The notes under the pieces: model-generated
The model's database searches: none
Seen by the model: only the letters and a program-made list of their open reading frames with translations
Told to the model about the DNA's origin: nothing
Origin: Agrococcus sp. SL85
Lineage (GTDB): Bacteria; Actinomycetota; Actinomycetes; Actinomycetales; Microbacteriaceae
NCBI RefSeq assembly: GCF_026625845.1
Contig: NZ_CP113066.1
Coordinates: 868,001 to 932,000 of the forward strand
Reading direction: 5' to 3'
Length of the DNA: 64,000 nucleotides
Shown: piece after piece, positions 1 to 8,208 of the stretch
Layout: every line of letters starts with the position of its first letter
Position numbering within the stretch: position 1 is the stretch's first letter
Position numbers and translations under genes: made by a program

Positions 1-530
1 TCGCCCATGAGCCACGTCACCTGGTGCGACGACTCGGGCTGGTGCGTCCAGAAGTCCCACTGCATGTCGTGGTCGCGCAGGTGGCTGCCGGGCAGGCGCT
101 TCTGCGAGCGGATGAAGTCGGGGAACTTGATGCCGTCCTTGATGAAGAAGACGGGGGTGTTGTTGCCGACGAGGTCGTAGTTGCCCTCGCTCGTGTAGAA
201 CTTCAGCGCGAAGCCGCGCGGGTCGCGCCAGGTGTCGGGGCTGCCCTGCTCGCCGGCGACGGTCGAGAAGCGGGCCAGCATGCGCGTGGTGACGCCCGGC
301 TGGAAGAGCGCGGCGCGCGTGTAGCGCGAGACGTCGGCCGTCGTCTCGAAGCGGCCGAAGGCGCCGCCGCCCTTGGCGTGCACGACGCGCTCGGGGATGC
401 GCTCGCGGTTGAACTGCGCGAGCTTCTCGACGAGGTAGTGGTCGGTGAGCGCGATCGCGCCGTCGGCGCCGACGGACTGCGAGTGCTGGTCGCTCGCGAC
501 CGGCGCTCCGGAGTTGGTGGTGGTGTGCAT
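1..530 (-). CDS. katA: Catalase, N-terminal part (gene runs off the left edge)
   Basis: Heme catalase that splits hydrogen peroxide in the cytoplasm. The first 176 residues are present, from an ATG preceded by AGGAGG at 535-540. The catalase core is plain: the catalytic His in [11 protein letters not shown] (His51), the [20 protein letters not shown] segment (about 87-106) and the distal-side Asn in the GNNTPVFF segment (123-124). It lies about 100 bp downstream of a Fur-family gene on the same strand, an arrangement like actinobacterial furA-kat operons, so peroxide- or metal-dependent control is likely. The C-terminal heme-ligand Tyr region is outside the window. Clade 3 small-subunit type is inferred from N-terminal length. 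Confidence 0.93.
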   Translation of the reverse strand, partial: MHTTTNSGAPVASDQHSQSVGADGAIALTDHYLVEKLAQFNRERIPERVVHAKGGGAFGRFETTADVSRYTRAALFQPGVTTRMLARFSTVAGEQGSPDTWRDPRGFALKFYTSEGNYDLVGNNTPVFFIKDGIKFPDFIRSQKRLPGSHLRDHDMQWDFWTHQPESSHQVTWLMG

Positions 531-631
531 GCGTCCTCCTGGTGTCGTGACGTGGATGCGGTTCGGTGGTCGTTCGGGCACGGCTCCGCCCTGCCGCCGC
601 GCACGGGCGCGGGGCGGAGGCGGCGCCGCGG

Positions 632-1081
632 CTAGGGGGTCGCCTCCCGGGCGGCGGCGAGGCAGTCGCGGCAGATGCCCACGAACGTGACCTCGGCGAC
701 GGCGACGACGAAGCCCTCGGGGGCGTCGGCGTGCAGGCAGGGCGCCTCGCCCACGACGCAGTCGACGTCGTCGACGCGGCCGCAGGACGAGCAGACGGCG
801 TGGTGGTGGTTGTCGCCGACGCGGCGCTCGTAGCGCGCCGACTGCCGCGCGGGCGTGAACCGGCGCACGAGACCCGCCTCGACGAGGTCGCCGAGCACGT
901 TGTGGATCGACTGCACCGAGGTGCCGGGCAGGCGGTCGCGCACCAGCGAGAGCACCGCCTCGGCGTCGACGTGCGGCGCGTGCTCGAGCGCGTCGAGCAC
1001 CGCGATGCGACCGGCCGTCACCTTGAGCCCGGTGGCGCGCAGCGCCTCCTGGGCGTCGGTGGCGGGAGCTGTCGTCGTCAT
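632..1081 (-). CDS. Fur-family metal/peroxide-responsive repressor
   Basis: Winged-helix metalloregulator of the Fur/PerR/FurA family, 149 residues from the ATG at 1081. The recognition-helix region ([21 protein letters not shown]) is followed by a His-rich metal site NHHH (about 91-94) and two CXXC zinc pairs (Cys97/Cys100 and Cys137/Cys140). It probably represses itself and the downstream catalase. A longer version starting at a TTG at 1114 is possible, but that codon lies inside a perfect inverted repeat that looks like the operator, so I prefer the ATG, which has no clear Shine-Dalgarno and may be leaderless. Whether it senses iron or peroxide cannot be told from sequence. Confidence 0.88.
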   Translation of the reverse strand: MTTTAPATDAQEALRATGLKVTAGRIAVLDALEHAPHVDAEAVLSLVRDRLPGTSVQSIHNVLGDLVEAGLVRRFTPARQSARYERRVGDNHHHAVCSSCGRVDDVDCVVGEAPCLHADAPEGFVVAVAEVTFVGICRDCLAAAREATP

Positions 1082-1099
1082 CGGCACGACCGTAGCATG

Positions 1100-1116
1100 T
1101 TTTGACTGACTCAAAA
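1100..1116. promoter_or_regulatory. Putative Fur/FurA operator
   Basis: TTTTGACTGACTCAAAA has 6-bp arms (TTTTGA/TCAAAA) around a 5-bp centre and is strikingly AT-rich for this genome. It lies directly upstream of the fur-family gene's ATG. Position and symmetry suggest an autoregulatory operator; the identity is inference. Confidence 0.5.
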
Positions 1117-1154
1117 CTGGAGTCCCCTGTGCGTGTCGGGGATCCGACCAGGAC

Positions 1155-1766
1155 CTACCGCTGCTCGTCGGGGAACGCCGTGATGACGTTCCCCGTGCCG
1201 AGGCCGACGCCCACGGTCACCATCCAGGCGCGCTCGACGCGGCCGCCGTCGACGAGCTCCACGAGCACGTCGTAGTTCACGATGTCGGAGCGGTACGCCT
1301 CGACGCGCGTGGGCCGCTCGAGGGCGCGGTCGATCGCGAACCGCGCCACGTCCTCCCAGCCCGCGCCGACCTCGTCGGCGAGCTCGCCGAAGTCGCCCGT
1401 GTGGCCGTCTGCGATGTGCCGCCAACCCGCGCCGTCGGCGTTGCCGCACGTGAGCACGCCCTCGCCCGCCGCGACGTCGAGCGCCGGCCAGGCGGCGCGG
1501 TCGAAGGTCTCGAGCACCTCGCGCCCCGCGCGGCCGTCGCAGGCCTCGACGCCCTCGACGTCGTCGGCGACGGGGTCGAGGGCCACGCCCTCCGCCCGCA
1601 GGTGGACCCCGTCGACCGGCTCGGTCGGCCCGCTCGCGCCCGGCTCGGTGCGGTCCGGCCCTGCGCTGCCGGGCCCCGAGCCGTCCGGCCCCGTGCCGAC
1701 CGCGCCGCAGCCCGCGAGCGCGACGACCGCGAGCGCCGCCGCACCGACGAGCCCGGTCGCGCGCAC
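1155..1766 (-). CDS. Putative secreted lipoprotein
   Basis: About 203 residues from a GTG start. A short basic N-terminus, a hydrophobic stretch and a lipobox ending in LAGC (Cys20) mark it as a lipoprotein anchored outside the membrane. A Gly/Ser/Pro/Thr-rich linker (about 23-48) leads to a globular domain with two further Cys residues (CDG and CGN), possibly a disulfide. I do not recognise the domain. It begins 11 bp after the stop of the two-TM protein upstream and probably shares its transcript. Function unknown. Confidence 0.7.
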   Translation of the reverse strand: MRATGLVGAAALAVVALAGCGAVGTGPDGSGPGSAGPDRTEPGASGPTEPVDGVHLRAEGVALDPVADDVEGVEACDGRAGREVLETFDRAAWPALDVAAGEGVLTCGNADGAGWRHIADGHTGDFGELADEVGAGWEDVARFAIDRALERPTRVEAYRSDIVNYDVLVELVDGGRVERAWMVTVGVGLGTGNVITAFPDEQR

Positions 1767-1777
1767 GGCGTCGGGCC

Positions 1778-2044
1778 TCAGGAGTCCGAGGCCTCGGTGC
1801 GGTCGAGGCCCGCCGAGTCGCGGCCCCTCGGCTGCACCGCGAGCATGAGCGTGGCCGTCACGAGCAGCGTGACGATGAACGCGATCACGCCGAAGATGAG
1901 GCCGAGGCCCAGGTCGCGCACCGACAGCAGCACCACGAGCAGCGTGAAGCCGCCCGCGACGCCCGCGAAGGCGAGGTACTCGAAGGGCTTCAGCCGCTGC
2001 CGCCGCGTGGGCTGCACGGGCCCCTCGCGCCACTGGTCGCTCAT
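1778..2044 (-). CDS. Small two-TM membrane protein
   Basis: An 88-residue protein with a charged N-terminus (to about residue 24) and two hydrophobic helices (about 25-43 and 47-69), ending in a polar tail. It overlaps the upstream membrane gene by ATGA, indicating translational coupling. Proteins of this shape are common in Microbacteriaceae and have no assigned role; nothing here supports an enzymatic function. Confidence 0.75.
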   Translation of the reverse strand: MSDQWREGPVQPTRRQRLKPFEYLAFAGVAGGFTLLVVLLSVRDLGLGLIFGVIAFIVTLLVTATLMLAVQPRGRDSAGLDRTEASDS

Positions 2045-2619
2045 GCGTCGCTCCGCTCGGTCGTGCGCGCCGGCCGCGCGGAGAGCGCGGCGAGCGCGAG
2101 GTAGACCCCCACGACGACCGCGTAGGCCCCGAGGAGTCCGGTGAGGGTGACGGCGTCGCGCACGAGGGCGAAGACGACGCCGAGGATGATCGTGGCGGCG
2201 CCCACGGCGCGCCAGTCGCGCGCGAGTCGCAGCGTGCGGGGCTCGGCCGCGCGGCGAAGCCGCCACCAGCCGGCCAGCTCGAGCGCGCCGGCGCCGATGC
2301 CCCACGCGGCCACGAGCAGGCCGAACGAGGTCTCGGTGGGCGAGAGCAGCGCGAGCACCACCGCGACGAGCGCCGCGAGCGCCGACCATCCGGCGGCCTG
2401 CGCCGGCCAGCCGCGCGCCTCGGCGGGCACGAGCCCGCGGCCGAGCCACAGCGCCGCGGCGCCGAGGCCCGTGAGCAGGGCGAGCGCCACGAGGCCCACG
2501 AAGGGCGAGTGCAGCTGCACGAAGGGCAGCGGGAGGCCGACGAGCAGCGCGGGCACGGCGCGCATGGCAGGGAGGTGCCAGGTCTGGAGTCCCTGCGAGG
2601 CGTCGGGCGTGGCGGTCAC
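2041..2619 (-). CDS. Multi-pass membrane protein (DUF308/HdeD-like)
   Basis: About 192 residues with six predicted hydrophobic helices arranged as short hairpins, resembling the DUF308/HdeD membrane family; that assignment is by overall pattern only. The GTG start at 2619 is chosen because AGGAG lies just upstream; another GTG at 2631 is possible. It is first in a three-gene minus-strand unit with the two-TM protein (4-bp overlap) and the lipoprotein, which suggests a joint envelope role. Confidence 0.7.
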   Translation of the reverse strand: MTATPDASQGLQTWHLPAMRAVPALLVGLPLPFVQLHSPFVGLVALALLTGLGAAALWLGRGLVPAEARGWPAQAAGWSALAALVAVVLALLSPTETSFGLLVAAWGIGAGALELAGWWRLRRAAEPRTLRLARDWRAVGAATIILGVVFALVRDAVTLTGLLGAYAVVVGVYLALAALSARPARTTERSDA

Positions 2620-2695
2620 GGCTCTCCTCACGATCCCCTCGATCCTACCGGCGACGGCGGGATCGCGGGGGCGGCAGGGAGCCGGGCGGCGCCCC

Positions 2696-3719
2696 TCAGC
2701 GGCCGTACGCGGGCATCGGCCCGGGCAGCTCGTCGCCCACGGCGTCGATCGCCCGCGCGACGTCCTCGGGCAGCGGCCCCGCCGCGAGCGCCGCGAGGTT
2801 CTGCCGCAGCCTGCGCGGCCTTCGACCCGCCCACGAGCACGCCGTCGACGACGGGGCGCGAGAGCGTCCAGCGCAGCGCCGCCTCGGCGACCGGGAGCCC
2901 GGCCTCCTCGGCGATGGCGGCGATGCGCTCGACGGCGGCGAACATCCGCTCGTCCCAGTAGCGGTCGCGGTACATCGCGGCGTTGCCGAAGGAGCCGAAG
3001 CGGCCCTCCGCTGCGGCGTCGCCGAAGCGGTAGCGCCCCGTGAGGAGGCCGCCCGCGAGCGGGTTGTAGACGACGGTCGCGATCGCGGCCTCGGCGGCGA
3101 GCTCGGCGTACTCCTCGTCGAGCCTGCGCACGATGGCCGAGTACATCTGCTGCGCGATGACGGGGCGCGGCGCGCCTGCGGCGGCGGCCGATTCGATCGC
3201 CTGCGCGATCTGCCACGCGGTGAAGTTCGAGAGGCCGATGCGCGCCACCTTGCCCTCGCGGTGCAGCGCGGCGAGCTCGCCCATCGTCTCGACGATCGGC
3301 GTCGAGCGGTCGGGCTTGTGGAGGTACAGGAGGTCGAGCTGCTCGGTGCCGAGCCGCTCGAGCGAGCGCTCGACGCTGCGGCGCACGATCTCGGGCCGCA
3401 GCTGCGACTCGCTGCCGAGCTCGGGGTCGGGCTGACCGACCTTCGTGGCGACGACGAGCTGCTCGCGGCGCGCGGCGGGGAGCTGCGCCAGCAAGCGGCC
3501 GACGAGCGGCTCGCCGCGGCCGTCGGCGTACTGGTTGGCAGTGTCGAGCCACGTGACGCCGGCGTCGAGGGCGAGGTGCAGGAGCTCGCGCGAGGTCGCC
3601 TCGTCGGCGCCGTCCGCGAAGGTCATCGTGCCGAGCACGACGGGCGGCATCGCCAGCTTCTCGGGCGCGGCGAGGGGCGCGAAGGTGCCGGGGGCTGCGG
3701 TGCCGGGCTGCGGGGTCAT
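2696..3719 (-). pseudogene. Aldo/keto reductase, frameshifted near the C-terminus
   Basis: NADPH-dependent aldo/keto reductase. The intact part has the AKR features: a substrate-barrel start (LGTMTFADGADEAT), WLDTANQYADG with the catalytic Tyr, the Lys of VVATKVGQ, the LLYLHKPD strand, IGLSNFTAWQ, and the cofactor-binding VGGSKAAQ. At about 2808-2812 one extra base (after the codons for SKAAQ) throws the frame. Removing it restores LRQNLAALAAGPLPEDVARA and a stop at 2696; read as given, the frame runs into low-complexity Arg/Ala sequence ending at 2628. The start ATG has AGGAG 5 bp upstream. Either a sequencing or assembly error or a very recent pseudogene. Confidence 0.85.
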
Positions 3720-3770
3720 CGGGCTCCTGACGTCGGTGTCGAGCGGCGCGCCTCGCGGAGCGCCGAGGCC

Positions 3771-3776
3771 AGGCTA
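3771..3776 (-). promoter_or_regulatory. Possible -10 element of the aldo/keto reductase
   Basis: TAGCCT on the minus strand, about 50 bp upstream of the reductase ATG. It matches TANNNT, but no clear -35 is visible. Confidence 0.3.
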
Positions 3777-3836
3777 GCCCCGGAGCTTCCGGATATCTGA
3801 TCGGTTGCCGAGCACGCGACCGCGGTTCCGGATCGA

Positions 3837-3842
3837 TAGCCT
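3837..3842 (+). promoter_or_regulatory. -10 element of a leaderless promoter (amidohydrolase)
   Basis: TAGCCT ends 6 bp before the ATG at 3849, so transcription would start at or next to the start codon. No Shine-Dalgarno precedes that ATG, which fits a leaderless mRNA. Confidence 0.5.
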
Positions 3843-3848
3843 CGGCCC

Positions 3849-5072
3849 ATGACGCTCGAACAGCACCGACCCTTCATCGAGGACCTCTACCGCGAGCTGC
3901 ACGCGCATCCCGAGCTCTCGCACCGCGAGCACCGCACGGCCGCGCGCATGGCCGAGCTGCTGCGCGAGGCCGGCTTCGAGGTGCACGAGCACGTGGGCGG
4001 CACGGGCGTCGTCGGCATCCTGCGCCGCGGCGAGGGCCCCACGGTGCTCGTGCGCGCCGACATGGACGGCCTGCCCGTCGTCGAGGCCGAGCAGGTGCCC
4101 TACCGCTCCACCCGCACCGACGAGTGGGAGGGGCAGACCGTCGGCGTCATGCACGCGTGCGGCCACGACACGCACATGGCGTCGCTGCAGGGCGCGCTGC
4201 GTGTGCTCGTCGACCAGGACGACTGGGCGGGCACGCTCGTCGCGGTCCTGCAGCCGGCGGAGGAGATGATCGACGGCGCGAAGGGCATGCAGGAGGACCT
4301 GCGCCGCATCCTGCCGGGCGGCATCGACGTCGCGCTCGGCCAGCACGTCATGCCCGGAGCCGCGGGCACCGTCTCGCTCGCCGCCGGCCCCGTGATGGCC
4401 TCGAGCGACCACCTCGTCGTCACGGTGCACGGCCGCGGCGGCCACGGCTCGCAGCCGGAGGCCACGGTCGACCCGATCGTGCTCGGCGCAGCGATCGTCA
4501 TGCGACTGCAGACCGTCGTCGCGCGCACGGTCGCGCCCTTCGAGCAGGCGGTCGTGACCGTGGGCACCTTCCACGCGGGCACGAAGCAGAACATCATCCC
4601 CGAGAGCGCCCGGCTCGAGATCAACATCCGCACCTTCGACGAGGGCGTGCGGGCGCGCGTCATCGCGGCGATCGAGCGGATCGTGCAGGGCGAGTGCGAG
4701 GCCTCGGGGGCGCCGCGCCCCGCGACGATCGAGCGCGGCTCGGTCGCGCCCCTCACCGACAACGACCCTGCGGCGACGGCGCGGGTCGCGGCAGCCTTCG
4801 ACGAGGCCTTCGGCGAGCACCACCTGCCGCTGCGGCCGCTGCTCGGCTCCGAGGACTTCTCCGACCTCCCGGCCACGTGGGGCGCGCCCTACGTGTACTG
4901 GATGTACGGCGGCTTCGACCCGCAGCTCGTGGCGGACGCGACCGCGGCGGGCACGCTCGCGGCCTCGGTGCCCTCGAACCACTCCCCCACCTTCATCCCG
5001 GTCATGCAGCCGACGCTCGACACCGCGACGACCGCGATGGTCGCGGCCGCGCGCGCCTTCCTCGCGCGCTGA
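3849..5072 (+). CDS. M20D-family amidohydrolase / aminoacylase-like hydrolase
   Basis: A 407-residue metal-dependent hydrolase of the M20D group, which deacylates N-acyl amino acids and related amides (hippurate hydrolase, IAA-amino acid hydrolase). Visible metal-site motifs are RADMDGLP (69-76), HACGHDTHM (102-110, Cys104 and His106) and QPAEE (135-139). The GRGGHGSQPEATVDPI segment is the lid/dimerisation domain, and the C-terminal LLGSEDFSDL supplies the last ligand region. The substrate cannot be specified. It is monocistronic, with a leaderless-type promoter and a strong hairpin 25 bp after the stop. Confidence 0.92.
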   Translation: MTLEQHRPFIEDLYRELHAHPELSHREHRTAARMAELLREAGFEVHEHVGGTGVVGILRRGEGPTVLVRADMDGLPVVEAEQVPYRSTRTDEWEGQTVGVMHACGHDTHMASLQGALRVLVDQDDWAGTLVAVLQPAEEMIDGAKGMQEDLRRILPGGIDVALGQHVMPGAAGTVSLAAGPVMASSDHLVVTVHGRGGHGSQPEATVDPIVLGAAIVMRLQTVVARTVAPFEQAVVTVGTFHAGTKQNIIPESARLEINIRTFDEGVRARVIAAIERIVQGECEASGAPRPATIERGSVAPLTDNDPAATARVAAAFDEAFGEHHLPLRPLLGSEDFSDLPATWGAPYVYWMYGGFDPQLVADATAAGTLAASVPSNHSPTFIPVMQPTLDTATTAMVAAARAFLAR

Positions 5073-5096
5073 GCGCGGCGGCGGCCGACACGCGAC

Positions 5097-5126
5097 GGAG
5101 GCCCGGGCGGGAATGCCCGGGCCTCC
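5097..5126 (+). terminator. Hairpin terminator after the amidohydrolase
   Basis: Perfect 12-bp stem (GGAGGCCCGGGC paired with GCCCGGGCCTCC) around a 6-nt loop, 25 bp after the stop. There is no U-tract, as is common in high-GC actinobacteria. Confidence 0.75.
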
Positions 5127-5198
5127 CGCGTGTTGTCTGACACCGGCGCCGCACGGGCGCGCGCCCGAACCCGCGATCCATCGAGCTCGAGGAGCACC

Positions 5199-5778
5199 AT
5201 GTCCGCACGTCCCCAGATCGGCATCATCGTCGGCAGCACCCGCCCCGTCCGCGTCGGCCGCCCGGTCGCCGACGAGGCTCGCGGCCCGCATCGAGGCCGC
5301 CGGCGGCGAGCCCGTGCTGCTCGACCTCGCCGAGATCCAGCTGCCGCTGCTCGACGAGGCGCTGCCGCCGGCCTCCGGCGTGCGCACGCAGCCGCACTCG
5401 ATCGCCTGGGCCGAGCGGATCACCGCCCTCGACGCCGTCGTCTTCGTCACGCCCGACTACAACGCCGGCTACCCGGCCGCGCTGAAGAACGCGATCGACT
5501 ACCTGAAGGCCGAGTGGGTCGGCCTCCCCGCCGTCGTCGTCTCCTACGGCTGGGCCGGCGGCGCCGCCGCGAACGCGCAGCTGAGCGCCGTGCTGCGCTA
5601 CATCGGCCTCGACCTGCAGGGCGATGGCGTGCGCATGGCGTTCGAGCAGGGCGACTTCGACGAGTCGATGCGCCTCGTCGACGCGGCCGCCTTCGTCGCG
5701 CGGTCGGAGGACGACCTGCGCACTGCGGTCGCGGACCTCGTCGCGGCCGGCGAGGCCGCGGAGCGCGCCGCCGCCTGA
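5199..5778 (+). pseudogene. NADPH-dependent FMN reductase family, frameshifted near the N-terminus
   Basis: Flavodoxin-like NAD(P)H:FMN oxidoreductase. The ATG (RBS GAGGAG, 6 bp spacing) begins MSARPQIGIIVGSTRPVRVG with the phosphate-binding GSTRP loop. About 75 bp in, four bases stand where three are expected between VAD and LAARIEAAGGEP, shifting the frame. The rest, in another frame, is a complete domain with FVTPDYNAGYPAALKNAIDYL and VVVSYGWAGG. Restoring one base gives a normal protein of about 193 residues. As written no intact product is made. This is the second single-base frameshift within 3 kb, so sequence error is a real possibility. Confidence 0.85.
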
Positions 5779-5791
5779 GCCGACGGCAGCC

Positions 5792-5836
5792 ACGACGGGG
5801 CGGATGCGCGGCCACGGCCGGCATCCGCCCCGTCGT
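5792..5836 (+). terminator. Hairpin terminator after the FMN reductase
   Basis: Perfect 16-bp inverted repeat (ACGACGGGGCGGATGC at 5792-5807, complement at 5821-5836) with a 13-nt loop, 14 bp after the stop. Confidence 0.8.
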
Positions 5837-5872
5837 CGTCCGCGCGTGCCGGAGCGGGCGCCGCGCCGCGCC

Positions 5873-5878
5873 TAGGCT
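5873..5878 (+). promoter_or_regulatory. -10 element of a leaderless promoter (YciI)
   Basis: TAGGCT ends 6 bp before the ATG at 5885; no Shine-Dalgarno is present. Confidence 0.5.
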
Positions 5879-5884
5879 GGCCCC

Positions 5885-6157
5885 ATGATCGCCGTCATCC
5901 TCAGCTTCTCCGACGACCCCGCCCGCCTCGAGCTGCGCCCGCGCCACCGCGAGCTGCTCGGAGGCCTGCACGAGCGGGGCGTGCTCGTGGCCGCGGGGCC
6001 CTTCGAGGACCAGACGGGCGCGCTGCTGGTGTTCGACACCGACGACGAGGCCGAGGTCGACGCCGCGCTCGCCGAGGACCCGTACTACGCGGCGCCCGGC
6101 GTCACGATCGTGTCGCGGAAGCGCTGGGGCATCGTCACGGGTGGCGTGCGGGGCTGA
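5885..6157 (+). CDS. YciI-family protein
   Basis: A 90-residue ferredoxin-fold protein of the YciI/YCII family (dimeric alpha/beta barrel). The family pattern is visible: an N-terminal strand (MIAVILSFSDDP), the helix RPRHRELLGGLHERG, the strand VLVAAGPFEDQTGALLVF and the conserved AEDPYYAAPG segment. Its biochemical role is not established; some relatives are fused to dehydratase or sigma-factor domains. It is a single gene with a leaderless-type promoter and a strong terminator upstream that isolates it from the FMN reductase. Confidence 0.88.
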   Translation: MIAVILSFSDDPARLELRPRHRELLGGLHERGVLVAAGPFEDQTGALLVFDTDDEAEVDAALAEDPYYAAPGVTIVSRKRWGIVTGGVRG

Positions 6158-6215
6158 CGCCCGGTGCGCGGGCCGGCTGCCGCCGCGTCCGCGGAGCCCT
6201 CGGCGCGCACCGCGC

Positions 6216-7121
6216 TCAGCGGCGCACGCCCAGCCGCGACAGCACCCGGTCGGCGAGCGGCTTCCCGCCCGTCTGGCACGTGGGGCAGTACTGGAACGTC
6301 GAGTCGGCGTAGATGACCTGCCGCACTGCGTCGCCGCACACCGGGCAGGGCTCGCCCGTCCTGCCGTGCACGCGCATGCCCTGGCGCTTCTCGGCCTTCA
6401 GCGACGCCGCGCCCACACCTCGGGCACGCTCGACCGCGTCCGAGAGGATGGTCCGCATCGCCTCGTAGAGCCGATGCACGTCCTCCGCGGGCATCGACGC
6501 CGGGTGGAAGGGCGACATGCGCGCCGCGTGCAGGATCTCGTCCGAGTAGGCGTTGCCGATGCCGGCGATGCGGCGCTGGTCGCGCAGCACGCCCTTGATC
6601 TGCGCGCGCCCCGCGTGCTCGAGCATGCGCGCGAAGCGCTCCTCGGTGCAGTCCTCGGCGAGCGGCTCGGGCCCGAGCGTCGCGATCGTCATCACCTGGT
6701 CGGGGTGCGCCACGACGTGGATCGCGAGCCGCTTCTGCGTGGCCTGCTCGGTGATGTCGACGCCGTCGCCGCCGAGGCCCTCGCTCCCCTCCTCGCGCTC
6801 GAGCACGAGCCGGGCCGCGAGGGGACCCCGCCCTCTGCCCTTGCGGGGCGCGGGCGCGGCCTCGCGCCAGCGGATCCACCCGCTGCGGGCCAGGTGGACG
6901 ACGAGGTGGAGGTCGCGGCCGTCGGCGGTGCGCACGCCCAGCAGCAGGTGCTTGCCCCGGCGACCCGTGCTGGTGATGCGCGCGCCCTCGAGGGCGTCGA
7001 TCGGCGGGTCGTAGGTCTTGAGGGCCGCGACCTCGGCGATCTGGACGCGACGGATCGTGCGGCCCACCAGGCGCTCGCGCAGGTCGGCCGCGAGCGCCTC
7101 GACCTCCGGCAGCTCCGGCAT
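6216..7121 (-). CDS. Fpg/Nei-family DNA glycosylase/AP lyase
   Basis: Base-excision repair enzyme that removes oxidised bases and cleaves the abasic site. The N-terminus MPELPEVE gives the catalytic Pro2 (exposed after Met removal) and Glu3, which fixes the start at 7121. Lys57 lies in GRRGKHLL. The helix-two-turn-helix region includes IAGIGNAYSDEIL, and a C-terminal zinc finger uses Cys259, Cys262, Cys279 and Cys282. At 301 residues it is slightly longer than E. coli MutM. Sequence by eye does not decide between Fpg-like (8-oxoG) and Nei-like (oxidised pyrimidine) specificity. Confidence 0.92.
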   Translation of the reverse strand: MPELPEVEALAADLRERLVGRTIRRVQIAEVAALKTYDPPIDALEGARITSTGRRGKHLLLGVRTADGRDLHLVVHLARSGWIRWREAAPAPRKGRGRGPLAARLVLEREEGSEGLGGDGVDITEQATQKRLAIHVVAHPDQVMTIATLGPEPLAEDCTEERFARMLEHAGRAQIKGVLRDQRRIAGIGNAYSDEILHAARMSPFHPASMPAEDVHRLYEAMRTILSDAVERARGVGAASLKAEKRQGMRVHGRTGEPCPVCGDAVRQVIYADSTFQYCPTCQTGGKPLADRVLSRLGVRR

Positions 7122-7209
7122 GCCGCCATCCTGCACCCGGCCGCTGACAGCGCGCCGACGCCGCTCGAGCGAGCCGGTGCCGCACTGCGCGCGGGCCGGC
7201 GCTGGTGCG

Positions 7210-8190
7210 TCAGCCCCGCAGCCGCAGCAGGCGCGCCTGGCCGTCCTCGCGCAGCTCGACGAGCCCGCCGCGCGCGCCCACGAAGTCCGAGAACGATCGG
7301 TGGCCCAGCGACTTCTCGTTGAAGACCGGGTCCATGCGCTTCATCTGCTCCTTGACGACGTTCGCGTGCAGCCACTCGTCGTCGGTCTTCTGGGTGAGGA
7401 TGCGCAGCGCGCGCTCCAGCAGCCCCGTCGCGGCGTCGCCGCGCTGCTCGGGCGTCATGGCGACCTCGTCGTCGGCCGCGGCCGCGACCGAGGCGCTCGT
7501 CGCGCGCCGGCTGCGGCGCTTCGCCGTCGCGGGGGCCTGCGCCTCCGCCTCGGCCTGCGTCGTCGCGGCCTCCTCCTCGGTCGGCTCCGGCGCGTCGGGC
7601 TCCTCGACCTCGACGACCACCGGCTCGATGCCGGGCAGCGCGTCGTAGTCGGCGAACTCGTCGCACGCGGCGGCGAGCGACTTCGAGGTGCTGCCCGCCA
7701 CGCCGATGCCCACGACGAAGCGGCCGAGGCGCTTCGCCCGCTGGGCGAGCGCGATGTAGTCGGAGTCGCCGGCGACGATCACGACGTGCGTGATGTCGTC
7801 GAGGCGGAAGAGGTCCTCGACGACGTCGACGGCGAGGCGGATGTCGGCGCCGTTCTTGAGCGCGCGCGTCGTCGGGAACAGCTGCACGAGGTCGACGGCG
7901 CGCGCGAGCAGCTGATCGCGGTAGGCGGCGTGCGCGGGCACCGACCAGTCGGCGTACGCGCGGCTCAGCACGATCGAGCCGTAGGAGGAGGCGTAGTCGA
8001 TGATCGCGCCGAGGTCGACGGTCGCCTGCGCCGAGCGCGTGCGCGCCTTCGACTCGCGGCCGTCGGCGGGCAGCTGCCGCACGCGGTCGCTGTGGAACGA
8101 GCCGCGGCCGTGCAGCTGGTCGTAGCGCGAGATGAGGATGTTGTCGAAGTCGATGTAGACCGCGACGCGCGGCTCGATGTCTGCGGGCAT
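7210..8190 (-). CDS. NYN-domain protein with C-terminal LOTUS/OST-HTH-like domain
   Basis: A 326-residue protein with an N-terminal NYN (PIN-like) nuclease fold: VAVYIDFDNILIS carries acidic residues Asp14 and Asp16, with further acidic positions at Asp122 and GDSDYIAL (141-148). An acidic Ala/Glu-rich linker (about 185-240) leads to a C-terminal segment (LLERALRILTQKTDDEWLHA... to the end) resembling an OST-HTH/LOTUS RNA-binding module. NYN proteins are predicted RNases; the target here is unknown. It is monocistronic between the glycosylase and the MFS gene. Confidence 0.85.
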   Translation of the reverse strand: MPADIEPRVAVYIDFDNILISRYDQLHGRGSFHSDRVRQLPADGRESKARTRSAQATVDLGAIIDYASSYGSIVLSRAYADWSVPAHAAYRDQLLARAVDLVQLFPTTRALKNGADIRLAVDVVEDLFRLDDITHVVIVAGDSDYIALAQRAKRLGRFVVGIGVAGSTSKSLAAACDEFADYDALPGIEPVVVEVEEPDAPEPTEEEAATTQAEAEAQAPATAKRRSRRATSASVAAAADDEVAMTPEQRGDAATGLLERALRILTQKTDDEWLHANVVKEQMKRMDPVFNEKSLGHRSFSDFVGARGGLVELREDGQARLLRLRG

Positions 8191-8208
8191 GGTCCCATCC
8201 TCCCAGGC

